Positions 55,767 through 64,000 of a DNA stretch of 64,000 nucleotides are shown piece by piece. Below the pieces are notes generated by a model. The model did no database searches. It was not told where the DNA came from and worked only from the letters and a program-made list of their open reading frames with translations. The stretch lies in assembly GCA_963810905.1 (NCBI GenBank), contig CAWEPG010000015.1, forward strand, positions 62,001 through 126,000, given 5' to 3'. A program made the translations under genes and the position numbers. How positions within the stretch are numbered: position 1 is the stretch's first letter; each line of letters begins with the position of its first letter. This stretch comes from CAWBAT01 sp963810905. GTDB taxonomy: Bacteria > Acidobacteriota > Terriglobia > Versatilivoradales > Versatilivoraceae.

Positions 55767-56561
55767 TTATAGAACCTTCGCCACTTTCCGGAGCTGTTCG
55801 ACCAGTAACTTGGCAGTTTCTTCCGGGCTTCCTGTGAGCAGCATCGTCTTTTTCTTTTTTTCAGGGAAAGAAAGTTTCAAGTGCTGAACTCTGGAACCCG
55901 CTTCGCCTACTTCTCCTGGAGCTAGTCCCAAATCCTTACAGGCATATTCTCTGATTTCCTTTTTCTTGGCCTGCATGATTCCCTTCAAAGTTGCATAACG
56001 CGGCTGATTCATACCAGACTGAATGGTGAGAACAGCCGGGAGAGGGATCTCTACCTCCTCAAATATATTGCTTTCTAATTCACGTCGGATGCGGGTCGGG
56101 CAGCCTTCCCCATTGATTTCCGCCTCGACAACGATGGTGGCATGAGACCAGCCAAGGAAATGCGCAACGAGGGCTCCCGTCTGCCCAAACGACAGGTCAT
56201 CCGACTGGACTCCGGTAAATACCACATCAAAATGTTCCTTTTGAATGGCCCGTGCCAAGGCTCGCCCGATCACAAACGCGTCACTACCAAGAAACGCTGG
56301 ATCATTGATGTGGATCCCTCGGTCTGCCCCAATTGCGAGGGCATTCCTGAGAGCTTTCATCACACGATCCCTACCCAGAGAAAGAACGACTACTTCTCCC
56401 CCGAGTTTCTCCTTGAGCCTGAGGGCCTCTTCCAGCGCATACTGGTCACTTTCATTAGTTTCAAAAATCAGGTCTTCTTCTTGGATGGACACTCCCGATG
56501 CGTCAATCTTAAATCGGGAGTCCTTTTCGGGAACCTGTTTAAGGCAAACGAGAATTTGCAT
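55767..56561 (-). CDS. etfB: Electron transfer flavoprotein, beta subunit
   Basis: 264-residue partner of EtfA with the beta-subunit pattern: ILVCLKQVPEKDSRFKI, NESDQYALEEALRLKE, VVLSLGRDRVMKALRNALAI, the VFTGVQSDDLSFGQTGALVA nucleotide contact and the signature IPLPAVLTIQSGMNQPRYAT. It starts 8 nt downstream of the peroxiredoxin stop and ends directly at etfA. The ETF type (classic or bifurcating) cannot be settled from this reading alone. Confidence 0.95.
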   Translation of the reverse strand: MQILVCLKQVPEKDSRFKIDASGVSIQEEDLIFETNESDQYALEEALRLKEKLGGEVVVLSLGRDRVMKALRNALAIGADRGIHINDPAFLGSDAFVIGRALARAIQKEHFDVVFTGVQSDDLSFGQTGALVAHFLGWSHATIVVEAEINGEGCPTRIRRELESNIFEEVEIPLPAVLTIQSGMNQPRYATLKGIMQAKKKEIREYACKDLGLAPGEVGEAGSRVQHLKLSFPEKKKKTMLLTGSPEETAKLLVEQLRKVAKVL

Positions 56562-56569
56562 GGGTCTTT

Positions 56570-57031
56570 TTACAGCGAGCTCAGGGCTTGCACCAATTCC
56601 TTGTTATCGCGTTGTTGTGGGATGTCATAGACTTTGACGTAGCGGACAATTCCCTCTCGATCAAGAATCACCGTAGCTCTTTGAGTGATCCCTTTGTCTG
56701 TCAGATAGAGTCCAAATTTTTCGGCAACGTCCCCTTTGGGATGAAAATCGGCGAGCAAGGGATACCCTATTTTTAATTGCTGAGCAAATGCCTTATGAGC
56801 CCAGGCACTATCGACGCTGATACCCAACACCTGTGCATTCAGGTTTTCGAATTGTTTTAGGTCGTCATGAAAACATGCATGTTCTTTGCTGCAAACAGGG
56901 CTAAAATCCAGTGGATAAAAAGCCAATACGACATTTTTGCCCTTGAAGTTCGATAAACTCACTTCATTTTGACTTTGATCTTTGAGCTTAAAGTCCGGGG
57001 CTTTCTGACCTACTTTGATGAGTTCTGCCAT
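56570..57031 (-). CDS. Peroxiredoxin, BCP/AhpE type
   Basis: 153-residue thiol peroxidase. The peroxidatic site reads FYPLDFSPVCSKEHAC, with Cys47 in the FxxxxxxC context and Cys52 four residues on, the spacing of BCP/PrxQ enzymes; Ser44 replaces the usual Thr. It has the typical PDFKLKDQSQNEVSLSNFKG and ATVILDREGIVRYV strands. The ATG at 57031 has GGAGG upstream and is preferred over one 13 codons earlier. It is the first gene of a peroxiredoxin-etfB-etfA operon with 8 and 0 nt gaps. Confidence 0.92.
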   Translation of the reverse strand: MAELIKVGQKAPDFKLKDQSQNEVSLSNFKGKNVVLAFYPLDFSPVCSKEHACFHDDLKQFENLNAQVLGISVDSAWAHKAFAQQLKIGYPLLADFHPKGDVAEKFGLYLTDKGITQRATVILDREGIVRYVKVYDIPQQRDNKELVQALSSL

Positions 57032-57256
57032 GATTCCTCCAGTTTGTGATAAAATTCCTACCTCTGACATACCTACTCTTGTTCAATCGACGAAAACCGA
57101 CGACGAGAGCCGGGTTTCGTAGTAAGAATTGATTACCATATTGCATCCACCTAAGGTTGTCAATACCGCCGCCCCGAGTCAAGATTCCAGAAAAATGGCT
57201 CTTATGGACCGAAATCGACACGTATTTGTGAAGTCAATTCCTCAGGAAAGTATCCT

Positions 57257-58276
57257 ATGACGAGATATCACTGGACGGGCAATCGCCCCAACCACACTTT
57301 GCTTCTTAGCCACCTGATGCGAGGGTCAGCGCTTCTTTGCATCTTCGGATCGATGATTCTATTGGGCTCATGCAACCGGACAAAGCAAAGAGTCGTTGCG
57401 GTAGTTCCGAAGGGACATGGGAGCATTTTTTGGGAAACAGTTCATGCAGGGGCACAGGCAGCCGGAACTCGGTTTGGTGTTTCCATTCTTTGGAATGGTC
57501 CTGCCGCAGAAACTGAAGTCAGTAAACAGATTAACATTGTTGAAGATTTCATTAATCGCCATGTTGACGGCATTGTTGTCGCTCCAACAGACTCCAAGGC
57601 TCTGGTCCCTGTGATTGAAAGCGCCTCGGCACACGGGATTCCCGTAACGATTTTTGACTCGGGGGCTCAGACCGAAAACTATATTTCGTTTGTCTCAACT
57701 GACAACTACCAAGGAGGTGTCACAGCCGCTCATCGGATGGCGCTTATTCTAAAGCAGACAGGGAATGTTGCGATCGTGGGGGTACTCCCGGGCAGCGCCT
57801 CAACCACGCAACGAGAGGAAGGATTTAAGGATACTCTGGTTAAACAATACCCAAATCTCAAGGTCGTCGCTTTTCAATACGGAATGTCAGATCGGGCCAG
57901 GTCGTTAGCCGTCACGGAAGACATTCTTACCGCTAACCCTGGACTGGACGGGATCTTTGGCCCTAATGAGTCGAGCACCCTCGGAGCCTCCCAGGCAGTG
58001 AAAATGCGGGGGCTTGTCAATAAGGTGAAAATCGTTGGTTTCGACTCTTCACCCAGCCTCACCACTGACATCGAAGAAGGCGCTATCGATTCTCTGGTTG
58101 TGCAGAATCCTTTTGCTATGGGATTTGAGGGGGTCAAAACGATTTGTGAAAAGCTCGATGGAAAAACTCCTCCGCGTCGCCTGGATACCGGTGTCACCCT
58201 CGTCACGAAAGAAAATCTCTCCGACCCCAATATCCAGCAGCTACTCCATCCGGAATCGAAAGATCACAAAGAATAA
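57257..58276 (+). CDS. Sugar ABC transporter substrate-binding lipoprotein (RbsB family)
   Basis: 339-residue periplasmic-binding-protein of the type I/ribose group. Lipobox in FGSMILLGSCNR (Cys before NRTK); then VVAVVPKGHGSIFWETVHAG, NRHVDGIVVAPTDSKALVPV, IPVTIFDSG, STDNYQGGVTAAHRMAL, IFGPNESSTLGASQAVK and VKIVGFDSSP, all as in RbsB-like proteins. The long N-terminus before the lipobox suggests a later true start. It overlaps the permease start (TAATG), so translation is coupled. No ATPase gene is adjacent. Confidence 0.9.
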   Translation: MTRYHWTGNRPNHTLLLSHLMRGSALLCIFGSMILLGSCNRTKQRVVAVVPKGHGSIFWETVHAGAQAAGTRFGVSILWNGPAAETEVSKQINIVEDFINRHVDGIVVAPTDSKALVPVIESASAHGIPVTIFDSGAQTENYISFVSTDNYQGGVTAAHRMALILKQTGNVAIVGVLPGSASTTQREEGFKDTLVKQYPNLKVVAFQYGMSDRARSLAVTEDILTANPGLDGIFGPNESSTLGASQAVKMRGLVNKVKIVGFDSSPSLTTDIEEGAIDSLVVQNPFAMGFEGVKTICEKLDGKTPPRRLDTGVTLVTKENLSDPNIQQLLHPESKDHKE

Positions 58277-59208
58277 TGAAAGAAATCTTCCGGAAGCTTC
58301 TTCCATATCTCTGTTTCGTTGCGCTCTTCCTTTTGCTTTCCGCCCTTTCCCCATACTTCTTGACCTTCGCAAATCTCTCTACTGTCGCCCGCCAGACCGC
58401 AGTCATTAATATCATCGCCATCGGAATGACTCTCGTCATTATCTCAGGCGGAGTCGACCTCTCAGTCGGCTCTGTCCTTGCATTGACAGGGGTGTGTGGA
58501 ACTTTGCTAATGGAAAAGGGTGTGCCCATGTTCCCCGCAACCCTTCTAGGGATATTGGCTGGAGCCACGTGGGGGCTATTGACTGGACTCGTTATCACAC
58601 TCTTCAGGGTTCCGGCCTTTATCGCCACTCTCGGGGGATTAGGCATGGCAAGAGGGTTGACCTTGTTGATTACGGGTGGAAGGCCAGTGACTGAGATCCC
58701 AAAAGAATTTGGGAGGTTGGGAGATGGGAATTTTCTGAAGATTATTCCAATCCCAGTCGTGATCTTGATGGGCGTAGCCTGCTTGATGTCTTATGTCCTT
58801 CGCTATACCCGTTTGGGGAGATATGCCTACGCGATGGGTGGCAACCGGCAAGCCGCTTATCTCTCCGGAGTAAACCTGACTTTATGCAGCCTTTCATTTT
58901 ACACCATCCTCGGGGCTCTCACGGGGCTGGCCGGTATGATCGAGTCCTCCAGGCTTATTACCGGTCAACCTACTGCCGGCGAAGGTTACGAGCTCAGAGC
59001 CATTGCCGCTGTGGTGATTGGAGGAGGAAGTCTCAATGGCGGGGCGGGGTCTGTATCTGGGACCACGATCGCGGCATTCATCATGAGCCTCCTCAGCAAT
59101 GGCTGTAATCTGCTGGGAATCTCGCCTTTCATCCAACAAATTCTCATCGGAGCCATTATTGTCCTGGCTGTAGCCGTCGATGAATACCGCCGCCGGAAAG
59201 TCGGCTAG
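58276..59208 (+). CDS. Sugar ABC transporter permease (RbsC family)
   Basis: 310-residue inner-membrane permease with about nine helices. It has the family NLSTVARQTAVINIIAIGMT, VIISGGVDLSVGSVLAL, FIATLGGLGMARGLTLL, GNRQAAYLSGV coupling segment and ELRAIAAVVIGGGSLNGG. It starts inside the stop of the binding protein, so the two are made together. The expected ATPase (RbsA-like, about 500 residues) does not follow: the next 190 nt are empty and the next gene is a SnoaL-like protein. Confidence 0.92.
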   Translation: MKEIFRKLLPYLCFVALFLLLSALSPYFLTFANLSTVARQTAVINIIAIGMTLVIISGGVDLSVGSVLALTGVCGTLLMEKGVPMFPATLLGILAGATWGLLTGLVITLFRVPAFIATLGGLGMARGLTLLITGGRPVTEIPKEFGRLGDGNFLKIIPIPVVILMGVACLMSYVLRYTRLGRYAYAMGGNRQAAYLSGVNLTLCSLSFYTILGALTGLAGMIESSRLITGQPTAGEGYELRAIAAVVIGGGSLNGGAGSVSGTTIAAFIMSLLSNGCNLLGISPFIQQILIGAIIVLAVAVDEYRRRKVG

Positions 59209-59400
59209 TCGTTGTTAGAATTTCGCTGGACATAGCCAATACTCATACAACAGAGTCGTAGCCTCGGATGAACGCAGATGGAGGCAATCATGACTTTCGA
59301 TCGGATTCTTGCTTCTTGCAATAAACCCACAGCTCTTTTCTTCCGAAACACAGGTAAGCGTTACTTTCAGTAGTCCCTAGCCCAAGTTTTGGAGAAATCC

Positions 59401-59983
59401 ATGAGACTCTCAATCGTCCTGTATTTCCTTTGTATTCCAGTCGTTATGGTGCACCCTCCCCTTTTCCTCGCACAGAATATTCCGCCTTTGATTGGAACGG
59501 ATATCAAGAATCCCGGCATCAAAATCCCAAATCCAATGGAGCAAACTGGAACGCAAAGGCAAAGCGACCATGGTCAACAATCACCAACAAAGGTCCAAGA
59601 GAATGAAATCGGCAAGTTTATGGAGGGCCTAACCTCCGCCTATGGCAGCAGAAATCGCGAACTTATTGTCTCGTCGTATTCACAAGACCCTGGATTAATC
59701 ATTTTCTGGAATGGTATGCCGTTAAGCGGAATCAGTATCTTCAGTCAATCCCTGAACGGTTGGCTGGCTCAAACCGACACACTTTCCTTCGAATTGTTGC
59801 AGCCAGATATTCACATATTGGGGCGATTCGCCTGGGTTTCCAGCCAATGTCGCGTCAGAACCTACAAAGGAGGCGTTGAATCTACATTAGCAGGAACAAT
59901 GACCTGGATTCTGGAAAGAAAACGATCTGTCCTGGGTCATCCTGCATGAACACCGCACTCTCCTGCCTATCGAATCAAAATAG
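59401..59983 (+). CDS. Secreted SnoaL/DUF4440-like protein (one frame break at the 3' end)
   Basis: About 194 residues with a signal peptide (LSIVLYFLCIPVVMVHPPLF). The mature part ends in an NTF2-like fold of the SnoaL group: FMEGLTSAYGSRNRELIVSS, DPGLIIFWNGMPLSG, FAWVSSQCRVRTYKGGVES and TMTWILERK. An A is missing from the AAAA run at 59919-59922; restoring it gives NDLSWVILHEHRTLLPIESK and a stop at 59983, the usual family ending. The ATG at 59401 has GGAG 6 nt upstream. Ligand unknown. Confidence 0.75.
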
Positions 59984-60068
59984 CCTCCGGCGGAACAAAT
60001 TCGCCAAATTAAGCCGATTTGGCCCCCCATTCTTTACGCAATCGGGGCCTTGCAGGTTAACCTACTAC

Positions 60069-60115
60069 ATACTATATTTTGTGTTGGGCTGAGTAAAACA
60101 CCCATTATTTTGTGC
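60069..60115 (+). promoter_or_regulatory. Tandem NrdR-box-like sites upstream of nrdJ
   Basis: Box 1, ATACTATATTTTGTGT (60069-60084), fits the recalled NrdR consensus ACACWATATATWGTGT at 14 of 16 positions. Box 2, ACCCATTATTTTGTGC (60100-60115), fits at 12 of 16. Start-to-start spacing is 31 nt, three helical turns, as expected for NrdR box pairs. They lie 19-65 nt upstream of the -35 hexamer. Repression of nrdJ by NrdR is inferred; nrdR itself is not in the window. Confidence 0.7.
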
Positions 60116-60133
60116 AAACTGCCCATTTTCTAC

Positions 60134-60161
60134 TTGACAAAAACTCTGTCCGGACTAGAAT
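60134..60161 (+). promoter_or_regulatory. Sigma70-type promoter of nrdJ
   Basis: TTGACA (60134-60139) and TAGAAT (60156-60161) are separated by 16 nt, a near-consensus vegetative promoter. It lies just downstream of the two NrdR-like boxes and leaves a 5' leader of about 140 nt before the nrdJ ATG. Confidence 0.65.
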
Positions 60162-60305
60162 GCCACGCATTGCTGCAATGTCCTAGGATCCAGCTTGAAA
60201 TTGTCAACCAATACCGGCACGGATTGCGGGATCTTGGGGCTAAAAAGGGCAGTGCTGCGAGACACTTACTAAAAAGATCTACTGTACGTGACAGGAGGAG
60301 TTAAA

Positions 60306-63006
60306 ATGCTACTCAAGGAGAGATCTGAGCGAGGAGAGGCTACAGCTGTGGCACCAACTACTATTTCATCGGGGCGGTTGCTGCATTTCAATAGAGTTTA
60401 CACGGCGCCAGGGGTGCATCCCTTTGATGAAATCAAATGGGAAAGACGAAAGTCATCCATTTCCAATGAGAAAGGCGAGACCATCTTCGAACAAGCCGAT
60501 GTAGAGGTTCCATCTAGTTGGTCTATGATGGCCACCAACGTCGTGGTTTCGAAATACTTCCGCCGCTCCAACGATGGAAAGGGGCGGGAAAATAGTGTTC
60601 GTCAGCTCATTGGAAGGGTTGTCAACACCATCTCCCATTGGGGACGTGAGGGCGGATATTTTGCGACCGCTGAGGAAGCGGACACGTTTGAGGCAGAACT
60701 TTGTCATCTTCTGGTAGATCAGAAAGCCTCCTTTAATAGCCCGGTTTGGTTCAATTGCGGAATCGAAGCCAAGCCGCAATGTTCAGCATGTTTCATTAAT
60801 TCCGTACAAGACCGGATGGACTCGATATTGGACCTCGCAAAGACTGAAGGAATGCTCTTCAAATGGGGGAGTGGGACCGGAACGAACCTGTCTGTGATTC
60901 GTTCCTCCAAAGAGTTACTCTCGAGCGGTGGGCAAGCTTCTGGCCCGGTGTCGTTTATGAAAGGATATGACGCGTTTGCGGGCGTCATCAAGTCTGGGGG
61001 AAAGACGCGTCGTGCTGCCAAGATGGTGATCCTCAATGTCGATCACCCCGACATTCTCGATTTTATCACCTGTAAGGAAGAAGAAGAGAAGAAAGCCTGG
61101 GCATTGATAGCTGCCGGATATGACAGCTCCTTCAATGGTCCCGCTTACAGCTCGGTTTTTTTCCAGAACTCGAATAACAGCGTTCGTGTGACGGACGAGT
61201 TCATGAAGGCCGTGGTCGAAGACAAAGATTGGAGTACGCGGGCAGTCACAACAGGTCAACCCATGGACACCTACAAAGCCAGAGACCTGATGAAAAGCAT
61301 GGCCAAAGCGGCTCATGTTTGTGGGGATCCTGGAATTCAGTATGACGGCACGATCAACGGTTGGCATACTTGCTCCAATACGGCCCGCATCAATGCATCT
61401 AACCCTTGCAGTGAGTATATGTTCCTGGATGACACGGCCTGCAATCTCTCCTCTCTCAATCTCATGAAATTTCGCAAGCTCAACGGGGATTTAGATGTTG
61501 AGAAATTTAGACACGCGGTGGATGTCATGATCACGGCCCAGGAAATTATAGTGGACAATGCCAGCTACCCAACACCAACGATCGCGAAGAACAGCCACCT
61601 TTTCCGACCTTTGGGGCTGGGCTATGCTAATCTGGGTGCCTTGTTGATGGCGCTCGGCATCCCTTACGATAGCAGACTCAGGCCGATCCTACGCTGCCGC
61701 CATCACGGCTCTTATGTGCGGTCAGGCCTATTACACCTCGGCCTTGATCGCCGGGGATCTAGGCCCATTCGCGGAATTCCCGATCAATCGGGAACCGATG
61801 CTACGTGTCATTCAAAAGCATCGGGCAGCGGCAGCGAGGATTAACTCGACTCACATCCCATCAGATCTTTACAACGCCGCGCAGCGAGCTTGGAGTGACG
61901 CGCTTACCTCCGGAGAACTGAACGGCTATAAAAACTCGCAGGTCACAGTCTTGGCTCCGACAGGAACCATTGGTTTCATGATGGATTGTGATACTACCGG
62001 GGTTGAGCCGGACATCGCCTTAATCAAATACAAAAAATTGGTGGGGGGCGGTTTGCTTAAGATTGTGAATCAAACTGTTCCGGAAGCCCTGCGGCACTTG
62101 GATTATTCCGACGAGCAGATAAATGAAATCATCAAGTATATTGATGAAAATGAGACGATTGAAGGTGCGCCACACCTTAGAGAAGATCACTTGCCCGTCT
62201 TTGACTGTGCATTCAAGCCTCTCAATGGGGTCCGTTCCATCCACTATACGGGCCACTTGAAAATGATGGCCGCGGTGCAACCCTTCCTTTCGGGGGCTAT
62301 TTCCAAGACGGTCAATATGCCCGAAGAAGTGACGGTTGAAGAAATTGAACAGGCTTATATCGAAGGGTGGAAGTTAGGACTGAAAGCCCTGGCCATCTAT
62401 CGCGATGGATCTAAGCGTTCACAACCTTTGAATACGAGCATGCAAGAGGCAAAACAGGAAGCCGCCAAGCCGGTTCGCCGCCGTCTCCCGGACGAGCGAA
62501 AATCAATCACCCACAAGTTCAGCATTGCGGGACACGATGGGTACATTACCGTGGGAATGTACCATGATGGAACACCCGGTGAAATTTTTGTCGTGATGGC
62601 GAAACAAGGCTCCGTCGTTTCCGGATTGATGGATACGGTGGCCACATCGATTTCACTGGCTTTACAGTACGGAGTTCCATTGAAGGTCCTAGTTGACAAG
62701 TTCAGCCATAGCCGGTTTGAGCCTTCAGGGTTTACGAACAATCCGACGATTCCAATCGCCAAATCAATTGTCGATTACATTTTCCGCTGGCTTGGGCAAA
62801 AGTTCCTTTCCACGGAAGAGCAGGCTCCAGCCGGAAATTCTGGAGCAGCAGAAGTGGGGCAGGCCGAATCCATTCAAAATCATGAGCGCCAGGTGTTCCA
62901 ATCTCAAGCGGATGCGCCCCCTTGTCCTGAGTGCGGCGCCATCATGGTTCGCAACGCGGCCTGTTATAAGTGCCTTAATTGCGGAACGACCAACGGGTGC
63001 AGCTAG
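60306..63006 (+). CDS. nrdJ: Ribonucleotide reductase class II, adenosylcobalamin-dependent (one frame break)
   Basis: Makes deoxyribonucleotides with adenosylcobalamin as radical source. About 900 residues. It has KASFNSPVWFNCGIEAKPQC, SACFINSVQD, the catalytic NPCSEYMFLDDTACNLSSLN region with cysteine and glutamate, VLAPTGTIGFMMDCDTTGVE, and a C-terminal vitamin-B12-type zinc ribbon (CPECG...CYKCLNCG). The frame breaks near 61670-61675, where one surplus base separates PYDS from DSGRSYAAAITALMCG; a sequence error is likely. The ATG at 60306 with AGGAGG upstream is preferred over the GTG at 60288. Two NrdR-like boxes and a promoter precede it. Confidence 0.95.
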
Positions 63007-63036
63007 CGATGGTGCCGTGAACCTTCTGGTTCTGCC

Positions 63037-63381
63037 TTATCCTGGCGGCCACTGCATGGGCCTGCCCGCCAGCAAATGCAGATGGATGTGAAAGACCGAT
63101 TGCCCAGCATTGGGGCCGGTGTTGATGACAATTCGATAACCAGTTGTGTCTACCTTGTGTCGAAGAGCCAGTTCCTTGGCAATGAAGATGAGGTGACCTA
63201 ACAATCCCTCATCTTCAGGTCCCAGTTCGTTGAGGGATTCGACGTGGCTCTTGGGGATTACTAACAAATGCAACGGCGCTTTTGGATGGATGTCTTCAAA
63301 GGCAAGACAATCCTTATCTTCGAAAACAATTTTCGCAGGCAATTCCCTTTTTGAAATCTGGCAGAAAGCGCAGCGGGTCAT
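63037..63381 (-). CDS. HIT-family nucleotide-binding protein (HINT type)
   Basis: 114-residue histidine-triad protein with FCQISKRELPAKIVFEDKDC at the N-terminus, HLLVIPKSHVESLNEL in the core and the catalytic triad HxHxHxx as SVFHIHLHLLAGR. HINT proteins hydrolyse purine nucleoside phosphoramidates (family knowledge). The ATG at 63381 is chosen from the family start; one six codons upstream (63399) is equally possible. It converges on nrdJ with 30 nt between stops and lies downstream of prmC on the same strand. Confidence 0.93.
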   Translation of the reverse strand: MTRCAFCQISKRELPAKIVFEDKDCLAFEDIHPKAPLHLLVIPKSHVESLNELGPEDEGLLGHLIFIAKELALRHKVDTTGYRIVINTGPNAGQSVFHIHLHLLAGRPMQWPPG

Positions 63382-63411
63382 TTTTACTCGCCTTTCCATT
63401 GAGAGTCCCCT

Positions 63412-64000
63412 TCAAACAGATTCCTTCCTGGCAATGACAACGCGTGGAATCTGATTAAAGTCGGCTTTGATTTGAGGGGGATTCCACCCCTTGCCAAATA
63501 GGTTAAGGACATCTTCTTTCATACTGAAGCCAATTTCCATCAACAAATGGCCTTGCGGCCTGAGGGCGCGAAGCGCCTGGGGAATCAGCCTCTCGTAGAC
63601 CGTCAATCCGCGCGATCCCCCAATCAAAGCGAGGCGGGGCTCCCATTCGCGCACTTCCCTCTGCAACCCTGCGAAATCTTTCTCGGAAACATAGGGGGGA
63701 TTAGAAACGACACCATCTAGAACCTCTTCACCCAGCTCCTTCGGAGTCAGGGCAAGCAAGTCGCCCTGCAGAAACTCCAGGCGAGGCAGCACGCGGTGTC
63801 TAGCGGCATTCCTTTTTGCAACCTCGAGGGCCGCTTCAGAAATATCCACGGCGTAAACACGGGCGGAGGGGAGCAATACCGCAAGGCTCACCGCAATGCA
63901 GCCAGAGCCTGTCCCCACATCAATAATCCTTGGGGACGGAACAACCGAAAAGACACTTCGCGCCGCGTCAACCAAAAGTTCGGTCTCGGGGCGAGGGATC
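63412..64000 (-). CDS. prmC: Peptide chain release factor N5-glutamine methyltransferase PrmC, 5' end outside window
   Basis: SAM-dependent enzyme that methylates the glutamine of the GGQ motif in release factors RF1/RF2. The visible 195 residues include IPRPETELLVDAARSVF, motif I (IIDVGTGSGCIAVSLA), VYAVDISEAALEVAKRN and the catalytic VSNPPYV. The N-terminal helical domain lies beyond the window edge. The tail GLTVYERLIPQALRALRPQG is normal. It is followed by the HIT gene 13-31 nt downstream on the same strand. In many bacteria prfA is upstream, which cannot be checked here. Confidence 0.95.
   Translation of the reverse strand, partial: IPRPETELLVDAARSVFSVVPSPRIIDVGTGSGCIAVSLAVLLPSARVYAVDISEAALEVAKRNAARHRVLPRLEFLQGDLLALTPKELGEEVLDGVVSNPPYVSEKDFAGLQREVREWEPRLALIGGSRGLTVYERLIPQALRALRPQGHLLMEIGFSMKEDVLNLFGKGWNPPQIKADFNQIPRVVIARKESV

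Noticed and set aside
56570..57031. Peroxiredoxin as a second selenoprotein
   Set aside because: The peroxidatic position is an ordinary cysteine codon and the frame has no internal TGA.
60162..60305. Cobalamin riboswitch in the nrdJ leader
   Set aside because: The leader is only about 140 nt and I found no B12-box-like stretch or the expected multi-stem layout. The NrdR-like boxes explain regulation better.
1..64000. tRNA or rRNA genes and insertion sequences
   Set aside because: No cloverleaf with a T-loop consensus, no rRNA-like stretch, and no transposase or terminal inverted repeats with target duplications were recognised by eye. A dedicated tRNA search would settle the tRNA question.

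Overview
The window most probably comes from an acidobacterium or a close relative. The best evidence is two large secreted proteins of the VWFA-related family that is typical of Acidobacteria, an ECF sigma factor followed by Ser/Thr kinases with a C-terminal beta-propeller, and a general gene set of a free-living, cobalamin-using heterotroph. There is no phage, transposase, CRISPR array, rRNA or recognisable tRNA. About thirty single-base frame breaks are spread over unrelated genes, including essential ones (asnS, the ribonucleotide reductase). Several lie in homopolymers. They look mostly like sequencing or assembly indels, so the broken genes are annotated over their full inferred spans with the break points noted.

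Layout. 1-3.6 kb: 3' end of thiC, a CRM-domain RNA-binding protein, and a secreted repeat protein. 3.8-5.7 kb (minus): an isolated pduS-pduT pair (flavin/Fe-S corrin reductase and Fe-S microcompartment shell protein). 5.7-12 kb: a cluster of small hairpins, an acyl-CoA ligase, an APC permease, a ScyD/E-like propeller gene with a truncated duplicate, and a small secreted protein. 12.2-19 kb: ECF sigma factor and two tandemly duplicated membrane Ser/Thr kinases. Each kinase carries a palindromic insertion in its activation loop. 19-27.6 kb: CHAD protein, 2-hydroxyacid dehydrogenase, DUF885 lipoprotein, SDR, and a histidine kinase/response regulator pair. 27.7-32 kb: two VWFA-related secreted proteins.

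At 32.2 kb a small gene on the plus strand appears to encode a selenoprotein of the SelW/Rdx family. It has an in-frame TGA in a CxxU motif with a SECIS-like hairpin 21 nt downstream. 33-40.9 kb: an SRPBCC protein, a degenerate receiver, an Hfq-like protein, asnS-rocF-ddl, an FAD oxidoreductase, and membrane proteins. 41-45.5 kb: a run of genes that together resemble a Lol lipoprotein-trafficking set (LolB-like lipoprotein, LolC/E-like permease, LolD-like ATPase, LolA-like carrier) ending in a CheY-like gene. 45.6-57 kb: aconitase, methyltransferase, aroA, DUF374 acyltransferase, and a peroxiredoxin-etfB-etfA operon. 57-59.2 kb: a sugar ABC binding protein and permease without a local ATPase. 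60-63 kb: a class II ribonucleotide reductase preceded by two NrdR-box-like sites and a sigma70-type promoter. The window ends with a HIT protein and the 3' part of prmC.

How the genes fit together: NrdJ and PduS both point to cobalamin use. The sigma factor, kinases and two-component genes make the 12-27 kb part a signalling region. The 41-45 kb run is a plausible envelope-biogenesis operon.
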